From NCBI RefSeq assembly GCF_013364155.1, contig NZ_CP054916.1, forward strand, positions 7,718,001 through 7,782,000: a DNA stretch of 64,000 nucleotides, in the 5' to 3' direction. The DNA is from Streptomyces sp. NA02950 (GTDB lineage Bacteria; Actinomycetota; Actinomycetes; Streptomycetales; Streptomycetaceae). The position numbers and the translations under genes are program-made. Below are positions 8,943 to 17,080 of this stretch, one piece after another. How positions within the stretch are numbered: the stretch's first letter is position 1; each line of letters starts with the position of its first letter. The notes under the pieces were generated by a model that was not told the origin of the DNA, searched no databases, and worked only from the letters and a program-made list of their open reading frames with translations.

Positions 8943-8957
8943 CGATAATCGTTTTCA
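8943..8957. promoter_or_regulatory. Candidate Zur box between divergent promoters
   Basis: CGATAATCGTTTTCA, whose reverse complement TGAAAACGATTATCG matches 12 of 15 positions of the Streptomyces Zur-type inverted repeat as I recall it (about TGAAAATGATTTTCA). It sits 47 bp upstream of the ATP-grasp operon start and 40 bp upstream of the divergent hydrolase start, well placed to repress both when zinc is replete. Other boxes of the same shape occur beside znuA and the zinc-free ribosomal genes in this window, which strengthens the call. Confidence 0.65.
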
Positions 8958-8996
8958 TTGTCATCTGACTCCGTGCACACCGAGGAAGAAATCGTT

Positions 8997-10508
8997 GTGA
9001 CCTCACCCACGCACCGCACGGCCCTGCTGTGCGTCCTGGCGGCCGTCGCCGCGACCGCCGCCCCCGCCGCCCCCGCCCAGTCCGCCGCCCGTGTCCCCTC
9101 CGCCGGTTCGGCATCCGCACTCCGCTTCGGCGCCTGCCCCGAATCCGTGCCCGATCCGCCCGCACCGGAGCGCGTCGAATGCGGCCGGCTGAGCGTGCCG
9201 CTTGACGGGAACCGCCCCCGCGGGCCGCGTACCGAGATCGCTGTCTCGCGCGTCCGGGCCTCTGGCACCCCTGCCGAGCGGCGCGGCATTCTGCTGGTCA
9301 ACCCCGGTGGGCCGGGCGGCTCCGGGCTCCCCTACGCGGTCACCAAGCGGGCCAAACTCCCTGTGAGCGTGCGCCGTTCGTACGACGTCATCGGCTTCGA
9401 CCCGCGCGGCGTCGGACGGAGCGCGCCCGTCGACTGCGGCCCGATGGGCGGTCTCTTCGCCACCCCCGGCGCGGACCCCGTGCCCGTCGGTCCGACGGCG
9501 GAGCGGGCCCACCTGGCGTCACTGCGCAACCTGGCCGACGACTGCGCGGCGGGCGCCGGCGACGCACTGCGGTACCTGTCGACGGAGCAGACCGCACGGG
9601 ACATGGACGCGATACGCGCCGCGCTCGGCGAACGGCGGACGAACTTCCTCGGCGTCTCCTACGGCACCTACCTCGGCGCGGCCTACGCCGCCGCCTTCCC
9701 GCACCGCACGGGCCGCATGGTCCTGGACAGCGTCGTAGGTCCCTGGAGCTGGTACGACTTCGATGTGATCCAGAGCCGGGCGCTGCTGCGGCAGCGTGAC
9801 ACCTTCTTCGCCTGGACCGCCGCCCACGCGGACCGCTTCCGCCTGGGCGGCGGCGCGGCGGCCGTGCGCAGGGCCTACCTGCGCGTACGCGACGGACTCA
9901 CCGCAGGCCCCGTGGACGGCTTCGGCCCCGCGGAGTTCGACCGGGCCGTGTACCGCGCCCTGGGCCGCACCGAACGCTGGGCGGACCTCGCGGACGGCCT
10001 GCGCGCCTATCTGCGCGACGGCACTCCCGACGGACTCCGTCCCGACGAGGACTTCACCGGCCCGGACTCACGCAACTACGAAGCCGCCAATCGCATCGTC
10101 AAGTGCGCCGACGGCCCCGGCCCCACGCCCCGGCGGATCGTGGCCGACATCCGCCGCACCCGACGTCTCGACCCCCAGCCGGTCCTCACCGGCATGGAGG
10201 CGTCCACCTGCGCCTACTGGCACCACCACCCCCCGCGCCGCACCCCGCTCGGCAGCCCCGACGCGCCGCCCGCTCTCCTGGTCGCCTCCGCCCACGACCC
10301 CGTCACACCCATCGAGGGCGCGCGCCGGATGCGCCGTCTGCTTCCCGGCTCGCGTCTGGTGACGCTCGACGACGACTACTCGCACGGGGTGTTCGCCAGC
10401 CGGGGCAACGCCTGTGTGGACGACACCACGGCCGCCTACCTCGTCGACGGGGCCGCGCCAACGGCGGATGTGCGCTGTGCGGGGCCTGGCCTGCCCGCGG
10501 TGCCGTGA
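8997..10508 (+). CDS. Secreted alpha/beta hydrolase, tripeptidyl aminopeptidase (TAP-like) family
   Basis: A 503-residue exported serine hydrolase. I chose GTG 8997 because GAGGAAG lies 8 bp upstream and the product then begins with a normal signal peptide (TSPTHRTALLCVLAAVAATA). An upstream TTG at 8958 is in frame but abuts the Zur box. The oxyanion region GGPGGSG and the nucleophile elbow GVSYGTYLG are present, with a late Asp (VASAHDPVTP) and His (YSHGVF) completing the triad and a TAP-like C-terminal domain. Family members cleave tripeptides or amino-acid derivatives from N termini. Its shared promoter region with the operon suggests zinc control and perhaps a role in processing extracellular peptides. 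Confidence 0.88.
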   Translation: MTSPTHRTALLCVLAAVAATAAPAAPAQSAARVPSAGSASALRFGACPESVPDPPAPERVECGRLSVPLDGNRPRGPRTEIAVSRVRASGTPAERRGILLVNPGGPGGSGLPYAVTKRAKLPVSVRRSYDVIGFDPRGVGRSAPVDCGPMGGLFATPGADPVPVGPTAERAHLASLRNLADDCAAGAGDALRYLSTEQTARDMDAIRAALGERRTNFLGVSYGTYLGAAYAAAFPHRTGRMVLDSVVGPWSWYDFDVIQSRALLRQRDTFFAWTAAHADRFRLGGGAAAVRRAYLRVRDGLTAGPVDGFGPAEFDRAVYRALGRTERWADLADGLRAYLRDGTPDGLRPDEDFTGPDSRNYEAANRIVKCADGPGPTPRRIVADIRRTRRLDPQPVLTGMEASTCAYWHHHPPRRTPLGSPDAPPALLVASAHDPVTPIEGARRMRRLLPGSRLVTLDDDYSHGVFASRGNACVDDTTAAYLVDGAAPTADVRCAGPGLPAVP

Positions 10509-10526
10509 GACACGTCCGGACGTTTT

Positions 10527-10540
10527 TGAAAGCGTTTTCA
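10527..10540. promoter_or_regulatory. TGAAAGCGTTTTCA palindrome (LacI-type operator shape)
   Basis: An inverted repeat TTGAAA-N4-TTTCAA centred on CpG, about 19 bp after the hydrolase stop and about 97 bp before the GNAT start. An even-spaced repeat with a central CG fits LacI/GalR-family operators (cre-like) better than the odd-spaced 15-bp Zur box, although the outer arms are similar. No LacI-family gene is present in the window. Confidence 0.4.
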
Positions 10541-10636
10541 ATCGACTGGTGTGGCGGGATCCGGGCGGCGCGGCACCGGGTCCGCCGTCCGGCGCTGCCG
10601 CGCGCCCGGCCCACGCAGGACAGGGAGGAACCCTCA

Positions 10637-11181
10637 GTGACACAGACCGCGCACCATGAGTACACCGTGCGCCCCGCGACATCCGACGACGTCGACGGCG
10701 CGCGCCGCGTCATGCTCGACACCTTCTACCAGGAGTTCGGCTACGGATACGTACCCCAGTGGCATCGCGACACCGTGGACATCAAGGGCACCTACCTCGA
10801 CGCCCCCCGGCATCTGCTGCTCGTGGCCGTACACCAGGGCGAGGTGGTCGCCACGACGGGCGTACGGTCCGGCGGCCCCGCCCACCCGCCGCACCCCCTC
10901 TGGCTCGCGGAACGCTACTCGCCGGACACCACCGCACAACTGGTCCGTGTCTATGTCCGCCCCGAACACCGACGTCGCGGACTCGCCCGCACCCTGGTCG
11001 ACGCGGCCTGTGACTTCATCGCGGACACCCCTGGCTACGACCGCGTCTACCTCCACACGAAGTCAACGTCGACGGCGCGGAAGCTTTCTGGCGAAGCCTG
11101 GCCAAGGAGGTCTTCGACGCCCGCACCACCGGCGAACACGGCCCGGGGGTCGCCACGGTGCACTTCGAGATCCCGATGTAA
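10637..11181 (+). pseudogene. GNAT N-acetyltransferase with a frameshift near its C terminus
   Basis: Translation from GTG 10637 (GGGAGGA upstream) gives a typical GNAT: TVRPATSDDVDGARR at the N terminus and the acetyl-CoA loop VRVYVRPEHRRRGLARTLV. At about 11055 the reading frame breaks after GYDRVYLHT. The continuation HEVNVDGAEAFWRSLAKEVF... lies in another frame and ends at TAA 11179-11181 with VATVHFEIPM. Restoring one base gives a smooth 181-residue protein. Without it the product acquires an unrelated Arg/Pro-rich tail. This is either a recent inactivation or a sequencing error. Confidence 0.75.
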
Positions 11182-11842
11182 CGACCCGGGTAGCGGCGGC
11201 GATCCGAGGCCACGCCGCACTCACTTGTCGACACGCTCGGTTCTCCGCTCAACGTGCTGCTCCCGGGGCGGATCGCCGCGAACGCCGAACGTTTCGCCCC
11301 GTCTACCGCCGGCACCACCTGGCCGGCGGGTGCAGGTGGGCGAACTGCTGTCCGCTGTCGAACGCCACCGTGCCGCTGTGGAGCTGACCGGTGTCGCATA
11401 CCACCTGGACACCACTGGTCTCGCGGCCCTGGCCCGGCGGGGACACGGCTACGGGCTGCGCAACGAGGGCGGCACGGTGCGCGGGGCCGCGGCGCTCCAC
11501 CCGGCGCACGGTCCCGCCGCCGGGCCCGGCTACCCCGACGAGCTGCTCCCGCTGCCCGCACCTCGCTGGGCCGCCCGTCGGCCACCCCGCTCCTGGAGCA
11601 CCCTTACGACCTGTACGCCGAACCGGGGCGGGCCACCCCCGGCTGCCGCGCCCCGGCGACCTGCTGGCCTTCGCCCAAGGACCGGCCCGCCCGGAACATG
11701 GCCCGGCCGCGTCTGGAGTCCGCGGGCCGGCGCGGTGAGACGGTAGTGGAACTCGCCCGGCCCCAGACACCCGCCTCGCGGCGAGCCCCAGCCGTTCAGG
11801 CCCATCTCATCGCGCGCGATGCCAGGGACGCGGCGCCGTCGT
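11182..11842. other. 660-bp stretch without an intact gene; possible decayed PLP decarboxylase
   Basis: No frame holds a convincing complete gene. On the plus strand, pieces in different frames read GELLSAVERHRAAVEL, VAYHLDTTGLAALARR, PDELLPLPAP, HPYDLYAEPGRATPG and GDLLAFAQG. The EPGR and GDLLAF elements recall diaminopimelate-decarboxylase-like fold-type III PLP enzymes, so this may be the heavily deleted remains of one. The call is tentative. Confidence 0.25.
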
Positions 11843-12721
11843 TCAGGTGGGTTGGGGGGTCTTCCGGGCTCCCCACCGTCGGGTGCGGTAGGTGCCCGCC
11901 AGTCGGCAGACGATGTAGATGGCGAACGAGATGGTCGTGACGTAGGGGCTGATGGGGATGGAGCTGCCGAGGGCGAGCAGGATGCCGCCCTCGATCGAGG
12001 CGACGGCGAAGACCACACTGAGCAGCGGGAGCAGCACGGGCGACGCGGTGATGCGGGCGGCCGCCGCGGCGGGGGTGACGACGAGGGTGAGGACCAGCAG
12101 CGCGCCGACGATCTGCACCGACAAGGCGACGGCGAGTCCGAGCGCGGTCATGAAGGCGAGGGAGAGTGCGCGCACCGGTACCCCGCGGGCCTGTGCGACG
12201 TCCGGATCGGCGCTGGCGAAGGTCAGTGGCCGCCACATGACCGCCAGGGCGACGAGAACCACGGCCGAGGTGCCGAGCAGCCAGGACATCTGAGGGGTGT
12301 CGACGGCGACGATCTGCCCGGTGAGCAGGCCGAATTTGTTGGCCGCTCGGCCTTTGTAGAGGGCGAGGAAGAGCACGCCCAGGCCCAGGCCGAACGGCAT
12401 GATGATGCCGATCACCGAGTTGCGGTCCCGGGCGCGTGCGCCCAGGACCCCGATCGTGCCGGCCGCGATGAGCGAGCCGGCGATCGAGCCCGCCACGATG
12501 TTCGTCTCCAGCAGCAGTGCTGCCGACGCGCCCGCGAAGGACAGCTCGCTGATGCCGTGTACCGCGAAGGGCAGGTCGCGCATGATGACGAAGACCCCGG
12601 CCAGGCCGCCGATCAGACCGAGTGCGGCGCCGGCGACGAGGGAGTTGCGGACCAGGGTCAGGAGTTCGCCGTAGTTGTCGAAGTTGAAGATCTGGTGCCA
12701 GATCCCGTCGGCGAGCGTCAT
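11843..12721 (-). CDS. znuB: Zinc ABC transporter permease
   Basis: A 292-residue ABC-3 family membrane protein with eight to nine hydrophobic helices. It includes the family hallmarks VFVIMRDLPFAVHGISELSFAG near the N terminus and LVVTPAAAAARITASP in the C-terminal half. It forms the transmembrane channel for zinc with ZnuA and ZnuC. The start ATG overlaps the stop of znuC in an ATGA, so the gene is last in znuA-znuC-znuB. Manganese or iron specificity is possible for the family, but the surrounding Zur genes argue for zinc. Confidence 0.92.
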   Translation of the reverse strand: MTLADGIWHQIFNFDNYGELLTLVRNSLVAGAALGLIGGLAGVFVIMRDLPFAVHGISELSFAGASAALLLETNIVAGSIAGSLIAAGTIGVLGARARDRNSVIGIIMPFGLGLGVLFLALYKGRAANKFGLLTGQIVAVDTPQMSWLLGTSAVVLVALAVMWRPLTFASADPDVAQARGVPVRALSLAFMTALGLAVALSVQIVGALLVLTLVVTPAAAAARITASPVLLPLLSVVFAVASIEGGILLALGSSIPISPYVTTISFAIYIVCRLAGTYRTRRWGARKTPQPT

Positions 12722-13626
12722 GGGCGGACTCCGTCGGTTCCGTGTGCTGCGGAGATTTCGCGAGGGTGGTGGGGCGGTGCGGGTGCGATGGGTTCGTCGG
12801 GTGCTCCGACGACCACGACGCGACCGTGGACGCGGACGACGTCGACCCGCGTGCCGTACAGCTGGGACAGGGACGCGGAGGTCAGGACCTTCTCCGGGGT
12901 TCCGATGCGGTAGCCGCCCCGCGCCAGGTACAGCACCCGGTCCACCAGTCCGAGCACGGGATTGATCTCGTGGGTGACGAAGACCACCGCCGTGCCGTGG
13001 GAGCGGCGCCGGGCGTCCACCAGTTCGGTGACGGCCCGCTGGTGGTGGAGGTCGAGAGAGAGCAGCGGCTCGTCGCAGAGCAGTATCCGGGGGTCAGTGG
13101 CCAGGGCCTGTCCGATGCGGATACGCTGCCGCTCGCCTCCGGACAGCAGACCGACGGGGACATTCGCGTAGGCCGATGCCCCGACCGACTCGAGGATCTC
13201 ATCCACGCGGCGGCGGGCGGCGGTCGGGCGCAGCCGCGGTCCGAACCGGTGTCCGTCGATGCCGAAGCGCACCAGATCGCGGGCGCGCAGCATCGCGTGT
13301 GTGGACAGCGCCGCCTGCTGGGGGACGTAGCCGATGTGACGGCCGGCGTAGCGCGGAGGCCGGCCGAGGACGGTCAGCGTTCCGGCGGACAGCGGCTGCA
13401 GGCCCAGCAGGGCCCGTACGAGGCTGGACTTGCCCGACCCGTTCGGCCCCAGAACGGCCAGGAACTCGCCTGGCCGTACGTCGAGTTCGAGGTCACGCCA
13501 CAGCGTGCGCTCGCCGTAGGACAGAGTGGCGCCGCGCAGGCTGATCAGCGGGGCGCCGCCGCTGCCGCTGGGTTCGGCCTGGTCCTGGCGGGCCCGGGGC
13601 AGCAATGCCATGGCCGGTCGTCTCAC
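12718..13626 (-). CDS. znuC: Zinc ABC transporter ATP-binding protein
   Basis: A 302-residue ABC ATPase. Walker A GPNGSGKSS, Q-loop region YVPQQAALS, signature LLSGGERQR, Walker B ILLCDEPLLSLD and the switch His in FVTHEIN are all present. It energises ZnuB. Two starts are possible: GTG 13626, which overlaps the znuA stop as GTGA like most genes here, or ATG 13611. I favour the coupled GTG. The C-terminal tail after residue about 235 (VVVVGAPDEPIAPAPPHHP) is low-complexity. Confidence 0.92.
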   Translation of the reverse strand: MRRPAMALLPRARQDQAEPSGSGGAPLISLRGATLSYGERTLWRDLELDVRPGEFLAVLGPNGSGKSSLVRALLGLQPLSAGTLTVLGRPPRYAGRHIGYVPQQAALSTHAMLRARDLVRFGIDGHRFGPRLRPTAARRRVDEILESVGASAYANVPVGLLSGGERQRIRIGQALATDPRILLCDEPLLSLDLHHQRAVTELVDARRRSHGTAVVFVTHEINPVLGLVDRVLYLARGGYRIGTPEKVLTSASLSQLYGTRVDVVRVHGRVVVVGAPDEPIAPAPPHHPREISAAHGTDGVRP

Positions 13627-14558
13627 TTGTCCAGCGCGCCCGCGAGCGCGTCGAGGTTGGCGGTCATCCAGGCGAGGTAGTCCTTGCCCTTCGGCAGGGT
13701 CTCGGTCACGGGCACGACCGGAATGCCGGCATCCTTGGCGGCGCCCTCGACCTTCTTCGTCTGCGCGCCGGAGGTCTGCTCGTTGTAGGCGAGCACCTTG
13801 ACCTGCTTGTCCGTGAACAGCGCCAGGGTGTCCCGCAGGATCTTCGGGGAGACGTCGTCGCCCTCCTCGATGGCCTCGCTGAACTCTTCGGGCGTCTTGT
13901 TCACCAGGCCGCTCGCCTCGGTCAGGTACAGCGGCACCGGCTCGGTGACGGCGATGCCCTCGCCGCCGTGCTTCTTCTTGATCTCGGTTTCCTTCGTCTG
14001 AAGCGGCTTGAGCTTCTCCTTGAACGCCTCGGCGTTCTTCGTGAAGGTGGCGGCGCTGTCGGGGTCGGCCTTGCTGAGGGCGGCGGCTATGCGATCGGCG
14101 ACCTTGGCGACGCTGGGGAAGTCGTACCAGACGTGCTCGTTGAGCTCGCCGCCCTTCGGGGCGGTCTTGCCGGAGACCTTGACCGCGTTGATCACCTGGG
14201 CGGAGGAGTTGTCGCCGCCCTTGAGCATCCGGTCGATGAAGTCGTCGTAGCCACCGCCGTTCTCGATGACGACCTTCGCCTTGGACAGGGCCAGTTGGTT
14301 CCGGGTGTCGGCCTCGTAGGAGTGCGGATCCTGGTCGGGGTCGTTGATGAGCGAGGTGACGTCGACCTTTCCGCCGCCTATTCGGCCGGCGATGTCGCCG
14401 TACACATTCGTCGAGGCGACCACCGTGATCTTGGAAGACGAGGCCGAGCCCGACGAGCCTTTCTCGTCGCTCCCGGAGTCCGAGCTGCCGCAGCCGGCCA
14501 GAAGGGCCAGGGAGGCGCCGGTGATCAGTGCGAGATGGCGGGACGGGGACGAGGGCAT
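13623..14558 (-). CDS. znuA: Zinc ABC transporter substrate-binding lipoprotein
   Basis: A 311-residue cluster 9 metal-binding lipoprotein. The signal peptide ends in a lipobox LLAGC with Cys23. Metal-ligand candidates are His79 (DPDQDPHSYEA) and His142 (NEHVWYD). The region where many ZnuAs carry a third His reads TEPVPLYLTEA, as in an actinobacterial subclade. The usual long His-rich loop is reduced to a Lys-rich KKKHGG. GGAGG precedes the ATG at 14558. Two Zur-like boxes lie in the 151-bp gap between zur and this gene, so it is expected to be derepressed under zinc limitation. Confidence 0.92.
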   Translation of the reverse strand: MPSSPSRHLALITGASLALLAGCGSSDSGSDEKGSSGSASSSKITVVASTNVYGDIAGRIGGGKVDVTSLINDPDQDPHSYEADTRNQLALSKAKVVIENGGGYDDFIDRMLKGGDNSSAQVINAVKVSGKTAPKGGELNEHVWYDFPSVAKVADRIAAALSKADPDSAATFTKNAEAFKEKLKPLQTKETEIKKKHGGEGIAVTEPVPLYLTEASGLVNKTPEEFSEAIEEGDDVSPKILRDTLALFTDKQVKVLAYNEQTSGAQTKKVEGAAKDAGIPVVPVTETLPKGKDYLAWMTANLDALAGALDK

Positions 14559-14638
14559 GGGTCCTCCAGGAAGGGTGGGGACGGGAGTCGCCGCGAGAGA
14601 GGATTCACTCGCTCGGGCCTGGGCGAGCACCACGTTAG

Positions 14639-14653
14639 TGGAAATGAATGTCA
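14639..14653. promoter_or_regulatory. Candidate Zur box, znuA-proximal
   Basis: TGGAAATGAATGTCA agrees with TGAAAATGATTTTCA at 12 of 15 positions. It is 81 bp upstream of the znuA ATG, in the zur-znuA gap, and should control znuA-znuC-znuB. Confidence 0.7.
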
Positions 14654-14679
14654 ATACCATGGCCTGGCTTTGATTGGTA

Positions 14680-14694
14680 TGAAAATCGTTGCCA
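14680..14694. promoter_or_regulatory. Second candidate Zur box upstream of znuA
   Basis: TGAAAATCGTTGCCA agrees at 11 of 15 positions with the Zur-type repeat and lies 41 bp (centre to centre) from the first box, about four helical turns. Cooperative or graded binding by two Zur dimers is possible. Confidence 0.6.
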
Positions 14695-14709
14695 AGTTTT
14701 GACGTGCCG

Positions 14710-15153
14710 CTATGGCTGCGACGCGTCCCGGTCCGGTGCCGGCCGACACCGGTCGCAGATCCCGGTGAGCTCGACGGTGTGCTCGACCTCGGCGAATCCT
14801 GTCGCCACGGCCACGTCGTCCGCCCAGCGCTCGACGGGGTCCGCTTCGACGGCGAGGCTGAGGCCGCAACCGCGGCAGACGACGTAGTGGCGGTGGCCGT
14901 CGTCGGGGCGGGGGCGGTAGAGCCGCTCACCGGTCCTGTCCCGTACGACGTCGACTTTCCCGGCATGTTCCAGCTTGCGGAGCGTGCGGTACACCGTGGT
15001 GAGTCCCACGGTGGTGCCGTCTGCCGCGAGTGCCGCGTGCAACGCCCTCGCGGAGACGAAGTCGGGGTGGTCGTCCAGCGCTCGCAGTACGGCGCTCCGC
15101 TGCCAGGTCGACCGCCATGGCGGCGTCAACTCCCCGGCCGCCGAACCGTGCAT
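14710..15153 (-). CDS. zur: Zinc uptake regulator, Fur family
   Basis: A 147-residue Fur-family repressor. The start ATG 15153 is preceded by GGGAGG at normal spacing. An in-frame ATG at 15195 lacks this. The winged-helix recognition region reads TTVYRTLRKLEHAGKV. Structural zinc ligands Cys93, Cys96, Cys133 and Cys136 form two CxxC pairs, and regulatory-site candidates include His87, His89 and His125. Sitting directly upstream of znuA and beside zinc-free ribosomal genes, it is Zur rather than Fur or Nur. It is expected to bind the TGAAAATGA-type boxes listed here when zinc is sufficient. Confidence 0.9.
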   Translation of the reverse strand: MHGSAAGELTPPWRSTWQRSAVLRALDDHPDFVSARALHAALAADGTTVGLTTVYRTLRKLEHAGKVDVVRDRTGERLYRPRPDDGHRHYVVCRGCGLSLAVEADPVERWADDVAVATGFAEVEHTVELTGICDRCRPAPDRDASQP

Positions 15154-15496
15154 GACGCTCGCCTCCCGCTGCACAGGTATTGATCTGTTGCGCATGCTAG
15201 TTGAACATGACATCCATGACCAGAATCGTAAGCGGACGGGGTGCGAGACCCGGAGGGTGCCGTCCGCGGCCCGGGAAGTGATGTACAGGCCGGGATCGGG
15301 GGTGGCCGGCTGGGCGGAGGGGCAGCCCGCGAAACGCGGGTTGGCGCCCTCGGCGGGGCGAGATTGAGGATCACTTGCCCAGGCGGCGGTCACGGGGCGA
15401 CCCGCGCCCACAATGAGGTGGATCGTTGCGGGAGGGGGCGAACTCGCCGCCCCGCACGCCATACCGCTCGGAGTCCGCCGGGTGCCGCGCCGTTGG
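15154..15496. other. Intergenic leader between the COG0523 gene and zur
   Basis: No gene-like frame is convincing in these 343 bases. A small perfect stem CCCGCG-AAA-CGCGGG (15326-15340) could act as a terminator or processing site after the COG0523 gene. The AT-richer stretch around 15180-15230 probably holds the zur promoter. Confidence 0.4.
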
Positions 15497-16717
15497 TCAG
15501 AGCTGGGCTACCGGCACAGCCTCGTGCGGGCTGTGCTCGTGGTCGCAGGTCTCGTCGAGGCCGTAGGTCTCCCAGGTGGGGAAGGGGTCTTCCCAGGTCG
15601 CCCAGTGGGGTGTGCCCCGCGCATACTCGTCGTCGGTGAGCAGGCACGCGGACAGGGACGTGTGCAGGGCGGCGGGGCGCAGTCCGGTGCCGATGAAGAC
15701 GAGTTCCTGGCCGCGGTCGGTGTTCTCCCCGGATTCGCTTCGGCTGTCGTGCGCTCCGGACGGCTCGAACCGGGCGACGGCACCTGCCTGTGACCACAGC
15801 CCGGTCACGCGCGGGCGGGTGGCCAACCAGAAGAAGCCCTTGGAGCGCAGGACGCTGCCGTAGGTCCCGCTGTCCAGCTCTGTGGCGACGAAGTCCCACA
15901 GCCGCGCGGGGTGGAACGGCCGGGTAGCGCGGAAGACGGTGCTGGAGATGCCGTATTCCTCGGTCTCCGGTACATGGTCGCCGTTGAGCTCCATGACCCA
16001 GCCGGGTGCTTGCTGGGCGCGGTCGAGGTCGAAGCGGCCGGTCCCGAGCACGTCCGCCGGTTCCACCCGGCCGTGGGTGGCGGGCACGAGACGGGCGGCC
16101 GGGTTGAGCCGGGACAGTGCCGCCGCCAGACGTTCGGCGGTCTCGGGGGTGACCAGGTCGAGCTTGTTGAGGACGATGACGTCGGCGAACTCGACCTGGT
16201 CCATCAGGAGATCGCTGACCGTGCGCTCGTCGTCCTCGTACTGGTCGAGGCCCCGTTCGACGAGCTCCTCGCCGCCTGCCAGCTCCGGCAGGAAGTTCGC
16301 GGCGTCGACGACGGTGACCATGGTGTCGAGGCGTGCGACCTCGCCCAGCGTGGCGCCGTCGTCGCGCGGAAGCGCGAACGTCGCGGCGACAGGCATCGGT
16401 TCCGAGATGCCGCTGGACTCGATGAGGAGGTAGTCGAACCGTCCCTCCCCGGCGAGCCGGCCCACCTCCTCCAGCAGGTCGTCCCGCAGGGTGCAGCAGA
16501 TGCAGCCGTTGACCATCTCGACCAGGCGCTCTTCGGTGCGGGAGAGGGCGGCGTCGCCGTCGCGGACGAGGGCGGCGTCGATGTTCACCTCACTCATGTC
16601 GTTGACGATGACCGCGACGCGCAGCCCGTCGCGGTTGGTGAGGAGATGGTTGAGGAGCGTGGTCTTGCCGGATCCCAGGAACCCCGACAGGACCGTCACC
16701 GGAAGCTGGTCTGCCAT
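15497..16717 (-). CDS. COG0523 (CobW/ZNG1-type) GTPase, zinc metallochaperone
   Basis: A 406-residue G3E GTPase. It has the P-loop GFLGSGKTT (12-20), the metal-binding CxCC motif Cys72-Ile-Cys74-Cys75 in [13 protein letters not shown], the NKLD guanine motif, and a C-terminal CobW_C domain with an acidic, histidine-containing tail (CDHEHSPHE). Zur-controlled members transfer zinc to client proteins during starvation. It lies 7 bp after the zinc-free L32 gene and is presumably co-transcribed from the Zur-controlled promoter at about 16950. Confidence 0.92.
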   Translation of the reverse strand: MADQLPVTVLSGFLGSGKTTLLNHLLTNRDGLRVAVIVNDMSEVNIDAALVRDGDAALSRTEERLVEMVNGCICCTLRDDLLEEVGRLAGEGRFDYLLIESSGISEPMPVAATFALPRDDGATLGEVARLDTMVTVVDAANFLPELAGGEELVERGLDQYEDDERTVSDLLMDQVEFADVIVLNKLDLVTPETAERLAAALSRLNPAARLVPATHGRVEPADVLGTGRFDLDRAQQAPGWVMELNGDHVPETEEYGISSTVFRATRPFHPARLWDFVATELDSGTYGSVLRSKGFFWLATRPRVTGLWSQAGAVARFEPSGAHDSRSESGENTDRGQELVFIGTGLRPAALHTSLSACLLTDDEYARGTPHWATWEDPFPTWETYGLDETCDHEHSPHEAVPVAQL

Positions 16718-16724
16718 CGGATGG

Positions 16725-16895
16725 TCAGCCCTCGGGGCGCAGCAGGCCGCGCCGGTAGGCGGGGACGAGATTGCGTGGCACCCGGTGTTCGCGGCCGTCG
16801 ATGGTGACCGTCACCAGCTCCGGCGTGCTCGCCTTCCACTGCGCGCGGCGGTGGCGGGTGTTGCTCCGGGACATCTTCCGCTTGGGCACGGCCAT
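16725..16895 (-). CDS. rpmF: 50S ribosomal protein L32, zinc-free (C-) paralogue
   Basis: A 56-residue L32 beginning [17 protein letters not shown]. Normal zinc-dependent L32 has a C-terminal Cys4 ribbon. Here there is no cysteine at all, and the C-terminal half reads [13 protein letters not shown]. Replacement of Cys+ L32 by this form would free zinc from ribosomes. It is the first gene of a rpmF-COG0523 unit reading away from the Zur-like box at 16944-16964. Confidence 0.92.
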   Translation of the reverse strand: MAVPKRKMSRSNTRHRRAQWKASTPELVTVTIDGREHRVPRNLVPAYRRGLLRPEG

Positions 16896-16943
16896 GACGT
16901 GCGGGTCCTTTCCTGTTCGGTAAGTGGTCACCTTCACTGTATA

Positions 16944-16964
16944 TGAAAATGAGTACCGTTTCCA
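16944..16964. promoter_or_regulatory. Candidate Zur box(es), divergent rpmF / COG0523-like promoter
   Basis: TGAAAATGA begins this 21-bp inverted repeat, which ends in TTTCCA. It can be read as two overlapping 15-bp sites (16944-16958 and 16950-16964) with 10 and 9 matches to the Zur-type repeat. It lies 49 bp upstream of rpmF and about 117 bp upstream of the plus-strand COG0523-like gene. Confidence 0.6.
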
Positions 16965-17080
16965 TGTAGGCTCGGGGTGACACCGTGACGTCGTCACCCA
17001 GGAGGAGATGTGCCGCTGGTACTGCTGCGGGCACGCAGATCCGCCCACGCCCTCGTGACCGCCATCGCGCAGGCGGCGGA

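Noticed and set aside
10527-10540. Reading this palindrome as another Zur box
   Set aside because: It has an even 14/16-bp geometry with central CG, unlike the 15-bp odd-spaced sites elsewhere in the window. It is kept only as an operator of unknown regulator.
16985-17080. Upstream GTG start extending the P-loop-less COG0523 protein
   Set aside because: The extension is Arg/Pro/Gly-rich and unrelated to CobW N termini, while GTG 17081 has the GTGA coupling seen throughout the region.
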